Source: CAVQBJ01 sp963819075
GTDB taxonomy: Bacteria; Actinomycetota; Thermoleophilia; Solirubrobacterales; Solirubrobacteraceae
NCBI GenBank assembly: GCA_963819075.1
Contig: CAWFUP010000004.1
Location: 62,001 to 126,000, forward strand
Direction of reading: 5' to 3'
DNA length: 64,000 bases
The notes under the pieces were generated by a model. That model was not told the DNA's origin and did not search any database. It saw nothing but the letters and a program-made list of their open reading frames with translations. The translations under genes and the position numbers were made by a program. This document shows positions 1 through 7,740 of the stretch, piece by piece (the stretch's first letter is position 1; the number at the start of each line of letters is the position of its first letter).

Positions 1-393
1 GCGATCGATGTCGGGCACCGGCCGGCCGGCCGGGTTCACGCCGTAGGTGGCCCATGTGGAGGCGAGGAACTGCATCGGGCCGCCGGCGCCGGCCGAGTTG
101 GTCGCGCCGGGTTGGGTGCAGGCCGGGTCCGGATCGCGGCCGTGGTCGCACTCGACCTTGCCGATCGCGGCCAGGATCGCCCAGTCCAGCTCGTACTTGG
201 CCGCGGCCGCCTCGTACAGCGCCAGGTAGGCGGGCGGGATGTCATCCAGGGCGACTGTGGAGGGCGTGGAGCCGGCGCCCCCCAGGCCGGTGAGCGTGCT
301 CACCGCCAGGACGGCAAGCAGCAGGGGCAGCAGCGCGAGCAGCGCGGCGAGCCACAACGCGGAGCGCTGGCGGGCGATGAGGATCATCACCAC
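1..393 (-). CDS. Lytic transglycosylase (SLT-type), partial, membrane-anchored
   Basis: This minus-strand gene runs off the left edge, so only about 130 N-terminal codons are present. Residues about 8-35 form a hydrophobic membrane anchor. They are followed by AAAKYELDWAILAAIGKVE with the likely catalytic Glu, and then GAGGPMQFLASTWATYG, the second conserved motif of Slt/VirB1-like transglycosylases. Such enzymes cut peptidoglycan outside the membrane; in Gram-positive conjugative elements they open the wall for the transfer channel. The start is GTG 393 or 390 (ATG 387 is also in frame). It overlaps the stop of the upstream gene at 387-389, which indicates translational coupling. The C-terminal part, often an NlpC/P60 domain in such proteins, lies outside the window. 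The family call is firm; the conjugation role is inferred from the neighbour. Confidence 0.8.
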   Translation of the reverse strand, partial: MVMILIARQRSALWLAALLALLPLLLAVLAVSTLTGLGGAGSTPSTVALDDIPPAYLALYEAAAAKYELDWAILAAIGKVECDHGRDPDPACTQPGATNSAGAGGPMQFLASTWATYGVNPAGRPVPDIDR

Positions 394-1031
394 ACCTGCG
401 AGACCAGCCAGCCCCCGCTCGCCGACCGGGCCAGCGTGAGCGCCACGGTGTACGTCTGGCGACCGTCGGTGACCGTGGCCAGGAAGGCGACCCGGGCGGC
501 GTCTCCCCCGGACCCTCCGAGGCTCACAAGCCGTGGGTGGGCCGCGTGCTGGCCGGGTCCGGTCGCCGGCGGCTGGTCGGCGAGGGCGGCGCGGAGCGCC
601 GCCGTCGCGTCGGGGATCCGAGCGGCCGCCAGGCGCCGGTAGCTGTAGCGCAGATAGGCGCCCAGGAACGCCCGGGTCGCCCTGGCCGCGCGCTGGATGT
701 CTTCACCGGAGGGCGGCCGCCCGACGCGGCTTGTGCTCTGGTCTAGGTCCGGTGTGCCCGCGATGAGCCCGCCCGGCGAGGCGGGAGACGTCGTGCTCGC
801 CGTGGACGTGGCAGACCGTGCCTTCGGGCGCGATGCGAGTGGGGCGCCCACGGCTCGGTGCACGACGCCCGCTAGGCGCGGGGGTGCGTCACGTGGCGCG
901 TAGGCGAACGCGAGGACGAGCGCCGCGAGCAGCACCAGCGGAGCCACGAGCATCGCGACGTGACGCGCCCAAGCAGCGAGGCGGTGCAAGACGGCGGCGA
1001 CGGTCCCGGTTGGCGTGGGGTGCTCGCTCAC
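387..1031 (-). CDS. Membrane-anchored conjugal-transfer-like protein (TcpC/VirB8-like)
   Basis: This is a 214-residue protein. A short cytoplasmic N-terminus (residues 1-23) is followed by one transmembrane helix at about 24-46, a low-complexity Ser/Thr/Ala linker, and a C-terminal extracytoplasmic domain from about residue 105. That domain ends in alternating hydrophobic strands (RVAFLATVTDGRQTYTVALT). One helix plus an NTF2-like outer domain is the layout of TcpC/VirB8 assembly factors in Gram-positive conjugation systems. Its stop overlaps the start of the transglycosylase gene, so the two are probably cotranslated. No motif proves the family, so the name rests on architecture and neighbourhood. 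Confidence 0.5.
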   Translation of the reverse strand: MSEHPTPTGTVAAVLHRLAAWARHVAMLVAPLVLLAALVLAFAYAPRDAPPRLAGVVHRAVGAPLASRPKARSATSTASTTSPASPGGLIAGTPDLDQSTSRVGRPPSGEDIQRAARATRAFLGAYLRYSYRRLAAARIPDATAALRAALADQPPATGPGQHAAHPRLVSLGGSGGDAARVAFLATVTDGRQTYTVALTLARSASGGWLVSQVW

Positions 1032-1195
1032 GCACGGCGAGATACCGGCCGGCGTCGCGGCGGCCCCGCCGTGCCGCGGCGCCGGGCGGGGTGGCGCGCG
1101 TGTAGGCTGCCGGCGGTTGCCCGGCCCGGTCCCAGCGCGCTGGTCGCCGTGGCCGTGAGGGCGGCCGATGGCCCCGATGGAGTACCTGTGCTCGC

Positions 1196-1765
1196 GTGAA
1201 CGACCTGGCCGCGATCTATGAACAGCTAAACCGGCCGCGAACGCCCGCGGAGCTCCGCGGCGCGTATGGCGCCGCGCTGAAGCGCGGCGCCAGCGACGTC
1301 GCGCCGCAGGAGCCGAGCGACCGGGCGCTGGGACTGTTGGCCACCGCGGTGCCGCGGCTGATCAGCCTGGCCGTGGCCACCTACGCCGTGCACGTCCTGC
1401 CCGAGGCCAGGCCGGCCGATAACGGGGCGCTGGCGGGCGAGCTTGGCGACACGGTCGACCGCACGGCCGCCGGCGCCCTGTGCCGGGCTGACCTCGCCCT
1501 GCGGGCAGACGCGATCGTGCGCGCCTACGAGCCGGGGGAGTCGCTGGCCATCGTGTTCGAGCAGTCCGCCGGCGCGCTGCGCGAGGCGCGGCTGGGGCGC
1601 GAGCCGCCGTCGATCGTCGAGCACGCCCAGCAGGCCGGGCGCTGGGCGGCGATCGCGATCGAGGCGCTCGACCAGCGGCGCCCGGCGGGGTCAGAGGCGA
1701 TCATCGACTGCCTGGCCAACCTGCTGTGCGTGTGCGTGTTCGCCGACGCGCGCACCACCGCCTGA
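1196..1765 (+). CDS. Hypothetical alpha-helical protein
   Basis: This 189-residue protein starts at GTG 1196. It is mostly helical and rich in Ala, Leu and Arg, with no signal peptide and no motif I recognise. Codon use is typical of its neighbours, with strong GC3. It lies about 140 bp upstream of the parA-like gene on the same strand and is divergent from the conjugation-like genes to its left. The 140-bp gap holds the SD of the next gene. A function cannot be assigned; linkage to the partition pair is only positional. Confidence 0.6.
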   Translation: MNDLAAIYEQLNRPRTPAELRGAYGAALKRGASDVAPQEPSDRALGLLATAVPRLISLAVATYAVHVLPEARPADNGALAGELGDTVDRTAAGALCRADLALRADAIVRAYEPGESLAIVFEQSAGALREARLGREPPSIVEHAQQAGRWAAIAIEALDQRRPAGSEAIIDCLANLLCVCVFADARTTA

Positions 1766-1907
1766 CCGACCGAAGCACGGCACGAGGAGAGCGGGGGCCG
1801 ACCGCGCTCGACCCGGTACCTCGCGTGCGAACAGGGAGGCGAGCCTCGGTGCGTGCACGCATGCATGCATCGGGGCTTGCCGGCAGACTCACCGACCGGG
1901 AGGTGAA

Positions 1908-2654
1908 ATGGTTGTGCGCGGCCCGATCCTGACCGTCGCGGCCCAAAAGGGCGGCGTGGGCAAGACGACGCTGGCCTACGAGCTCGCCGCCGCCCTGGAC
2001 GCGATCCTCGTCGACCTGGACTTCCACGGCGGCGGCGCGACCAACATCTGGGGCTTTGACCCCCTCGCCGTCATCCGCGCGCCGCTGCTGGACGCCCTGG
2101 AGGCCGGGCCGCGCGGGCGGGCGCCGCGGCCCAAGCGCCGACCCGGGCGGCCCGACCTGATCCCCTCACACCCCGACCTCGCCGCCGCGCGGCTGGACGC
2201 CGAGACGATCGCCGACACGATCGAGGCGTGGGCCGGGCAATACGATGGCCGCGCGCTGGTGCTCGACACCCACCCGGGCGCGCACTGGACCACAGACGGG
2301 GCGGTGCAGATCGCCGATCTGATGATCGTGCCGTTCCCGCCCGGGCGGCGCGAGATCGCCGCCACCGCCGCGATGCTGCGCGAACACGCCGGCTTCCCGA
2401 TCCTGCTCGTCCCGACCATGGTGCCGCCGTTTCCCCCCGCGGTCTGGATCCGGGCGCTGCGCGAGCTCTCCGAGGCCGAGAACGTACGCATCGCCCCGCC
2501 GGTGCGCGAGCATCGCTGGCTGCGCCGGCGCATGCTGCCCAGCGCCGTCACCCGCCAGCGCCACCCCGGCGCGCGCACCCAGCGCGCCGCCGCCGAGTTC
2601 CACGCCGTCGCCCAGCGAGCCATCCAGCTATGCCCGACCACGACGACGGCGTGA
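1908..2654 (+). CDS. parA: ParA-family partition ATPase
   Basis: This is a ParA/MinD-type P-loop ATPase of about 248 residues. The N-terminus carries the deviant Walker A motif TVAAQKGGVGKTTLAYELA, followed by ILVDLDFHGGGATN (Walker A' region) and ALVLDTHPG (Walker B-like). Such proteins move plasmid or element DNA by ATP-driven gradients on the nucleoid, with a DNA-bound partner. ATG 1908 sits almost on top of the SD GGAGGTGA, so GTG 1914 is a plausible true start with better spacing. The 3' end overlaps the start of the next gene by 25 bp, which suggests coupling of ParA and its DNA-binding partner. No helix-turn-helix precedes the ATPase, so this resembles the small, type Ib-like ParA class. 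Confidence 0.85.
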   Translation: MVVRGPILTVAAQKGGVGKTTLAYELAAALDAILVDLDFHGGGATNIWGFDPLAVIRAPLLDALEAGPRGRAPRPKRRPGRPDLIPSHPDLAAARLDAETIADTIEAWAGQYDGRALVLDTHPGAHWTTDGAVQIADLMIVPFPPGRREIAATAAMLREHAGFPILLVPTMVPPFPPAVWIRALRELSEAENVRIAPPVREHRWLRRRMLPSAVTRQRHPGARTQRAAAEFHAVAQRAIQLCPTTTTA

Positions 2655-3085
2655 TCGACGCGCTTCAGGCGCAGCGCACCCGACCCCGACGCCAAGCACC
2701 CCGCCACCGGCCCGCCGCCGGCGCCACCCGCCCGATCGCGATCACGACACCCGCCAGCCAGGACCCGACCGCGACCGGCGCCGACGACGCCGGCGCCGCG
2801 CCGGATCTTCGCCAGTCGCCGACCGTCGGCCACGCCCGTACCGACCTGGCCGACGCTCCCGCGCGGCTTCGCTTGGCCGCCGATGAGCCGTCGGCGAATT
2901 ACGCCGTGCGCGTGAGGCGCACGCTCGATGACCAGGTCGCGTGGCGCCTGGCGCAGCTGCGCCGCCAGGGCGTGCGCTCCAGCAAAGTCGAACTCACCGA
3001 AATGCTGCTCTGGGAGCTCGCGCAGGCCCAGCTCGACCAGATCGCCAAACGCCTGCGCGACTTTCGCGCCCACGCGCCCCGCTAA
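2630..3085 (+). CDS. Ribbon-helix-helix-like partner of ParA
   Basis: This 151-residue protein starts at ATG 2630, inside the end of parA. The first 80 residues are disordered and rich in Arg, Pro and Ala. The C-terminus (from about 92) reads VRVRRTLDDQVAWRLAQLRR then SSKVELTEMLLWELA, a strand-helix-helix pattern typical of MetJ/Arc/ParG-type DNA-binding proteins. Small type Ib ParA proteins usually pair with such a centromere-binding and self-repressing protein, so a ParG/ParB-equivalent role is likely. A separate ParB-domain gene lies 21 kb away at 23653. Which one partners this ParA cannot be settled from sequence. Confidence 0.6.
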   Translation: MPDHDDGVIDALQAQRTRPRRQAPRHRPAAGATRPIAITTPASQDPTATGADDAGAAPDLRQSPTVGHARTDLADAPARLRLAADEPSANYAVRVRRTLDDQVAWRLAQLRRQGVRSSKVELTEMLLWELAQAQLDQIAKRLRDFRAHAPR

Positions 3086-3111
3086 AGGACACGACCACCC
3101 GGACGCCGTGC

Positions 3112-3746
3112 CTACCGGTCCGCGCCGGGCGCCGGCGTGAGGAACGCCGGGCGCTCGACGGTGCCCGCCGCGACCCTGAGCACCGCGATGAGTCGGTCGA
3201 GCGAGACGACCAGCACACCCCGCTCGGTCCTCTCCAGGCCGCGGGCGCGCACCACGCACAGCACCGCCATCGCGCCGCGCGGGCACCAGCGCCGCCGGCG
3301 GCGCTCCAGCCAGCGCGCGATCTGCGCGGTCCGAGCCAGGTGCGCGGCCGTGTAGGACCGAGTCTTGGTCTCGATCACAAACGCAACACCGGGGCGGGCG
3401 CGATCGCGACGTGATCGATGTCCCCGCCACCATGCCAACGCAGCGAGTGACGGATCCGCCACCCCTCCCGTTCCAGCCCGGCCAGGGCCCGGTGGACCTC
3501 GGCCTCCGAGCGCGCACCCACCCCGCTGCGCGCAGCCAGGCGCAGTGACCGCCGGCAACCCGCGGCCAGCACGAGCGCAACAACCATCGGGCCACCGGCG
3601 GCCGCCTCCAGGCCGGCGCGCGCGAGCACGGCCGCGAGCATCACCGCCAGCCCACAACCCACCCCAGCGACGGCGGCACGACGCACACGACGCAACTGCT
3701 GACGACGCGGATAACTGATCACACAGCGCCAGGTACCCGAACCCAA
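3112..3746 (-). pseudogene. NERD-domain membrane protein, broken by a frameshift
   Basis: Two overlapping minus-strand frames make one protein. The 5' frame (3746 down to about 3392) has two hydrophobic segments and then ARSEAEVHRALAGLEREGW and GGGDIDHVAIAP. The 3' frame (about 3390 down to 3112) continues with GVAFVIETKTRSYTAAHLAR. Joined, they give the NERD (nuclease-related domain) core: DIDH, then a GP-like turn, then the IETK motif. One base is missing near the GGGG run at 3391-3394. NERD proteins are suspected nucleases that accompany plasmids and defence loci. Either the gene is inactivated or the base is a sequencing error. Intact, it would be about 200 residues with an N-terminal membrane pair. 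Confidence 0.65.
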
Positions 3747-3765
3747 CCGGCGCGACCTCGCCCAC

Positions 3766-4752
3766 CGAGCCGCATCACGCCGGCATCAGTGACCAGCGAC
3801 CGCCCGCGGATGTATCGGCGAGCTGGATCGACGTATTGGCGATCCGCAAGAGGTGCCCCGTTCTCCGCAAAAGGTGACCCCAACTCCGCACCTGGTCAGC
3901 TCACCGCGAACACAAAACACGCCGGTTTGCAGGCGTTCACCGACCAACGGCAGAGTAACGGCCCAGCCGGCCAACTCCGCCATAGGTCACCGCTAGCCCG
4001 AGCACCCCTCCGACGCGCGATCCCAACGGCCATGCGGGTTCTCACCCGACCAACCGCGGAGTAGCGCCCGATCTCATACGGTGACTTGGGTATCGCAGCC
4101 AACGCCACCGGCGACACGACCGCCACCCGTGAGGTCCGACAGCGACAACGACCAGGCAGCCCGAGTGACGCGTCGCTCGAGACGGCTCGCACACCCATGA
4201 CTTGCGGGCAAGCGCCCGGGACTGTGACGGGCCGTGAGGCCTCAGACAGCGGGCGCGATCCGCCCCGAAAGAGGGCGAAATGTTGGGCGCTGGCGCCCAG
4301 TGGAGGTGTTACTCTTCGAGGCCTCGATTGATGGCTCGCTCTGCTAAGGCGACCTCCCCGCCCTTGACGGGGCCCCCCGAGACGCAGGCACATAACCCGA
4401 CGCTCACAGTAAACCCGTTGGGCACCGACACTCTGCAAACGACCGATCGGCGGTGGAGGGCTGTTGCGCTCGCACGCCGACCCGTCACGGTGAGAGAACG
4501 CGACGCAGCGCTCAACACCAGCTCGCCGGCGCCGTGGCTCTCAATCAAACGCCCCGAGGGACCCAACGTGGCGGGCAATGTGCTGAGCGCGCGGACGCGG
4601 TCAGCACGCCGACGCCTACAGGTGCAAACCGCGACTGCTCGCCGGCCTAGAAGAGCGGAACGCCCGGGTGGCCTGTCGCGTCACCAGTCAGGCGGCCACC
4701 AGGCGGATGTCACGGGCCGCGCCCTCAAACGCTTGGGATAGGCTCGACGTCA
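3766..4752. other. Non-coding stretch, about 990 bp
   Basis: No reading frame here has convincing composition on either strand, and third-position GC bias weakens compared with flanking genes. It holds three 21-bp-spaced repeats near its left end (3843-3905) and a short perfect inverted repeat, TGGGCGC-TG-GCGCCCA, at 4284-4299. It separates the partition/NERD block from the rest of the element and is a candidate location for a centromere, replication origin or IS scar. Confidence 0.4.
3843..3905. repeat. Three imperfect 21-bp tandem repeats (IS21-like end or iterons)
   Basis: TCCGCA occurs at 3843, 3864 and 3885, exactly 21 bp apart. The first two units continue as AGAGGTGCCCC and AAAGGTGACCCC; the third is more diverged. 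Repeated AAAGGTGACC-like boxes are typical of the ends of IS21-family elements, but no istA or istB gene follows. The alternative is a set of iterons for replication or partition. Confidence 0.4.
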
Positions 4753-4983
4753 ATGAGCGCCGGCAACCCGATCGTCGAGGAGGTCCTGCGCTTCGAAGAT
4801 CTGCCGCCCGGCTCGCTCGCCACCCGGCGCGCGATTGTGCGCTGGAGCGACGGCGCAGAGGGCGAGGCGGTCCGCTTCTACCGGGACGAGATCTTGATGT
4901 GCGAGGGGGACCTCATGGGCAAGACGCAGGATCAGATCCGGTCGCTGCACTTCCAGCGAGACCGGGACTGGCTGCAGTCCTAA
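4753..4983 (+). CDS. Small hypothetical protein
   Basis: This 76-residue acidic soluble protein has normal codon use. It contains a beta-rich core (SLATRRAIVRWSDGAEGEAV, then FYRDEILMCEGDL). There is no signal peptide or known motif. ATG 4753 is the first sensible start; a clear SD is not visible. It converges with the next minus-strand gene across a 43-bp gap. No function can be assigned. It looks like a real small accessory protein. Confidence 0.55.
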   Translation: MSAGNPIVEEVLRFEDLPPGSLATRRAIVRWSDGAEGEAVRFYRDEILMCEGDLMGKTQDQIRSLHFQRDRDWLQS

Positions 4984-5026
4984 CACCGCGGACGCCGGCC
5001 GGAAATGTGCCGGCCTGGCCGAAGGA

Positions 5027-5335
5027 TCATTCAGTGAGGCCGAGCGAGGTCGGCTCGCAATGCTGGCAGCGCAGGCCGCGCAGCCCGTACCCGAGATTGG
5101 CGACGGCCCACTGGTCCAGCTCCTTCGGGTCGGGCGAGCACACCTTGATCTGCTCCCCGGTCTGCTCGGCTCCACCGCCGAAGCCAGGCTCGAGGGTGAA
5201 GCAGCTCGCTCGATGCAGTCGGGTGTTCTCCCGGTCGAAATAGTCGCGGTGCGTGTTGAGCACGTACCCCCGCGGGCGCTTGGCCACCCACTCACGGAAC
5301 TCACCGTCCTCGCGGGAGAACTTGCGCAAGCCCAC
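5027..5335 (-). CDS. Small conserved-type protein with HRASC and CQHC motifs
   Basis: This is a 102-residue soluble protein. The core WVAKRPRGYVLNTHRDY is followed by TRLHRASCFTLEPG and, near the C-terminus, LRCQHCEPTS. The pattern of a GYVLN-type strand, an LHRAxC box and a later cysteine pair recurs in small actinobacterial proteins of unknown function. The three cysteines and histidine could bind metal. It is transcribed towards the 4753 gene. The region 5336-5719 upstream of it has no gene and probably carries divergent promoters for it and for the sigma-like gene. Confidence 0.6.
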   Translation of the reverse strand: MGLRKFSREDGEFREWVAKRPRGYVLNTHRDYFDRENTRLHRASCFTLEPGFGGGAEQTGEQIKVCSPDPKELDQWAVANLGYGLRGLRCQHCEPTSLGLTE

Positions 5336-5719
5336 CGCCAGAACCTAGCAGCGGCCGACCCCCACAAGCACGTCGCCAACCCGGCGTGAGGCGCGGTGTG
5401 CGCGCCTCGCTCAGCGAGACTGGCACAGGCAGGCGAGCCAGCCGTCGTAGCGCTCGAGTCCGTCACGCGCCGCCGGTGCCGACGCCTCCCTGTGCGCCGA
5501 CGTGGGAGCGGCGAGGACGAGCGCTGCCCATCGCGGCGACGCCATCGCTTCGTGAGACGCCACCGGCGAAGCCCCACGCGACTGCACGTGTTCTTGGCGG
5601 GGCGGCGCGCCCGCGGCTGATCACGAGCGCGCCCCTGTCAAGTCGTCTCCTCATGCCGTCGGCCGCCGGCCGCGGCCCCACGCGCCTTTCACACCACAAC
5701 CAGCGAAGGAGGACACCCC
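5336..5719. other. Intergenic region between divergent genes
   Basis: I see no convincing gene in these 384 bp. The right end (5695-5719) is the leader CACAACCAGCGAAGGAGGAC plus spacer before the sigma-like gene. This leader resembles those of three other genes of the element. Confidence 0.4.
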
Positions 5720-6298
5720 ATGCCCAACCCTGCCACCGCCACCCCGCAGACGCCGGTTCGCGGCGGACCCGTCGACGAGGCGCAGCGTCTCGCCGACGTG
5801 GTCGCCCGCCTCGGCCCGGCGCTGCTGCGCTTTCGCCGCGGGCGCCTGCCGGCCGCCGACCTCGAGGACGCCCTCGCCCAAGCCGTGCTCGAGCTGATGG
5901 TGAGAGTCCGCCGCGGCGGACGGTTCCACGACGATGAGCACCTGGCCAACGCGCTGCGCCAGAAGCTCGACAGCCGCATCGTCGACCGACAGCGAGCGAT
6001 CGGCGGGCGCAGCCCGATCGTGCGCGCCGTCAGCACCGCCATCGCGCTCGAGGACATCGCCGAGCGCCTGCCCGCGCGCGAGGACGCCGTCCGCGCCGTC
6101 GCGGCGCGAGAGCAGCTCGGCGAAATCGCCCGGGCGATGAGCACACTCCCCGCGGCCCAGCGTGACGCCCTGACCTGCGAGCTGGCCGGCCTGTCGCCGG
6201 CCGCCGCCCGGGCCACCCGCGGCTGGAGCGAAGAGAACTACCGCAAGCTGCGCCAGCGCGCCCGCCAGCACCTGCGGGCCCTCTGCGACGCGGCGTAA
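5720..6298 (+). CDS. Sigma-70-like (ECF-type) regulator
   Basis: This is a 192-residue protein. Residues about 45-105 (AADLEDALAQAVLELMVRV, then LANALRQKLDSRIVDRQRA) match sigma region 2. Residues about 140-190 (LPAAQRDALTCELAGLSPAA, then GWSEENYRKLRQRARQHLRA) match the region 4 helix-turn-helix, where EENYRKLRQRAR takes the recognition position. The start ATG 5720 follows a strong SD, GAAGGAGG. The N-terminus MPNPATATP is shared with three other element proteins. It probably switches on element genes, or acts as a sigma-fold transcription factor like those of phages and ICEs. The -10 recognition residues cannot be judged by eye. Confidence 0.65.
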   Translation: MPNPATATPQTPVRGGPVDEAQRLADVVARLGPALLRFRRGRLPAADLEDALAQAVLELMVRVRRGGRFHDDEHLANALRQKLDSRIVDRQRAIGGRSPIVRAVSTAIALEDIAERLPAREDAVRAVAAREQLGEIARAMSTLPAAQRDALTCELAGLSPAAARATRGWSEENYRKLRQRARQHLRALCDAA

Positions 6299-6419
6299 CC
6301 CCGCCCGGCCCGGCTCGCCTCGGCGCGCATCCGCCCGGCGACCAGTCGCCGAGCCACCCGGCCGCCACAGCCGGCGGTCCGGCCCCCCAACACCCCCACC
6401 AGCGAAGGGAGACGAACCC

Positions 6420-6587
6420 ATGCCCAACCCGATCACCGCCACACCGACCGAGGAGCCCGACGGACGTCCCGTCGTCACGCCCGGGGCGGATGACCTGGAC
6501 ACCGCCGAGCAAGAGCTGGCCCGCTGGCTGGAGCTCCAAGAGCGCGTCGAGGTTCGCGCCGAGCTTGCGGGCCACGGCCCGCTCTGA
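6420..6587 (+). CDS. Small MPNP-leader protein
   Basis: This 55-residue ORF starts at ATG 6420 after the SD GAAGGGAG. It begins MPNPITATPTEEPDG and ends in a helical, charged segment, AEQELARWLELQERVEVRAE. The leader and first codons closely resemble those of the sigma-like gene 120 bp upstream, which argues that it is translated. No function is known. A hairpin at 6771-6798 lies downstream. Confidence 0.5.
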   Translation: MPNPITATPTEEPDGRPVVTPGADDLDTAEQELARWLELQERVEVRAELAGHGPL

Positions 6588-6770
6588 GCAGCCGCGCGTC
6601 GAGCGCCAAAACCAGGGCGCCACGTCCGATCAGTGAGCGGCGCCGCCGCCCGATCCGCCCATCCGCAAGGACCGAGCGGATCAGCTGATCACCGGTGAAG
6701 GAGCCAGGGCTCCCGAGCCGACCGTCACGCCCGGCTGACCGCAGGCGCGGCGAGACCCATCCAACAAGAA

Positions 6771-6798
6771 CGGCCGCCCCGCGCCAACGGGACGGCCG
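6771..6798 (+). terminator. Hairpin, possible terminator
   Basis: CGGCCGCCCCG at 6771-6781 and CGGGACGGCCG at 6788-6798 pair with one mismatch around a 6-nt loop. It lies after the sigma-like/MPNP pair and before the next gene. There is no U-tract, as is common in high-GC actinobacteria. Confidence 0.4.
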
Positions 6799-6868
6799 CC
6801 AAACCCATGCCCTCGCGCTCACTCGGTGACACGAACGCGCGCGGGCCAGACCCACAGGAGAGTACGTC

Positions 6869-7138
6869 ATGCACACGCTGTCCACCCGAGCCCTGTCCGC
6901 GCTGGCCTTCGATCGCGGCGAAGAGTACGACCCGGGCCTGCCGTGCACGCCGAGGCTGATGGACGAGCTCGAGCTCGCGATCCGGGCGCGGCGGGTCGTG
7001 CCCGTCATCCCGCCGGCCGAGCGCCGCCGGCTCGCCGCCGGCGCTCGCCGGCACACGCCGGCCGTGGTGCCGGAGTGGTTCTCGCCCCAGGACCTGCTGA
7101 TGGCGCCGTGGGAGCACGTGCACCACGAGCCCGTCTGA
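6869..7138 (+). CDS. Small hypothetical protein
   Basis: This 89-residue soluble protein starts at ATG 6869, preceded by a weak SD (AGGAGAGTACGTC). The sequence is mixed helical with an Arg-rich middle (PPAERRRLAAGARRH) and a C-terminus rich in Trp and His (APWEHVHHEPV). No domain is recognised. It is followed after 30 bp by a strong hairpin at 7169-7195, so it is probably the last gene of its transcript. Part of the element's accessory block. Confidence 0.5.
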   Translation: MHTLSTRALSALAFDRGEEYDPGLPCTPRLMDELELAIRARRVVPVIPPAERRRLAAGARRHTPAVVPEWFSPQDLLMAPWEHVHHEPV

Positions 7139-7168
7139 CCGGCAGGTCCACACCACTACACAAGCGAC

Positions 7169-7195
7169 GGCCCCGGAGACACTAACTCCGGGGCC
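7169..7195 (+). terminator. Perfect 10-bp hairpin, likely terminator
   Basis: GGCCCCGGAG (7169-7178) and CTCCGGGGCC (7186-7195) are perfect complements around the 7-nt loop ACACTAA. It lies between the 6869 gene and the SD of the 7228 gene. There is no T-run, but the stem is very stable. Confidence 0.6.
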
Positions 7196-7227
7196 GCGCC
7201 GACACCAGAAAGGAAGTCCCAGTTCCG

Positions 7228-7617
7228 ATGTCTATTAGCAAGCGAAACGGTACCACCGAGTTCGCCGAGATCGGTGCCACCGACACGGCGAGCCTGCCGC
7301 GGGTCCGCACGGTGCGGCCCGGTGTGCGCGCCACGATGGTCGCGGCCGCGCGACTGGCCGCCAACCGGCGGCGGCTGCACCACCGCCCGACACGCGGGCA
7401 GGTGCGCACGATGGCACGGTGGGATGGTCGCGAGCCGTGCTCCTACCTGCTGGACCCGGCGGTGAACTTCATCCCGGACCCGTTGGAGTTCGGCTACGAG
7501 CGCGAGCTGGGCCGCCACGCCCTCTGCTTCACCGGACGCACCCCCACCGGCCAGGCGAGCGAGCTCGTCGTGTTCGCCGACGGCGGCGCGTTCGACCTGC
7601 TCGGCGGCCCCTGGTAG
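7228..7617 (+). CDS. Hypothetical protein
   Basis: This is a 129-residue soluble protein starting at ATG 7228 after the SD AGAAAGGAAG. The first half is basic (VRATMVAAARLAANRRRLHH). The second half looks like a small beta domain with GYERELGRHALCFTGRTPTG and LVVFADGGAFDLLGGPW. I do not recognise the family. It sits directly before the primase gene in the same direction, with about 120 bp between them, and may share its transcript. Confidence 0.5.
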   Translation: MSISKRNGTTEFAEIGATDTASLPRVRTVRPGVRATMVAAARLAANRRRLHHRPTRGQVRTMARWDGREPCSYLLDPAVNFIPDPLEFGYERELGRHALCFTGRTPTGQASELVVFADGGAFDLLGGPW

Positions 7618-7740
7618 CCGCTGGCCGCGAACAACGCATCGCACGCCACCCGAAGCGTGAGCAGCGGCCCGGGCCAACACCAGCGCCCGGGCCCGCGCTC
7701 GCTCCCGCCCCACCCCAATCGAGATGTAAAGGAGATGAAC

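Noticed and set aside
1976..3595. Minus-strand 539-codon open frame antisense to parA and its partner
   Set aside because: It is a GC-rich shadow: low-complexity Arg/Gly/Ala composition and no motifs, while the plus strand shows a clear ParA.
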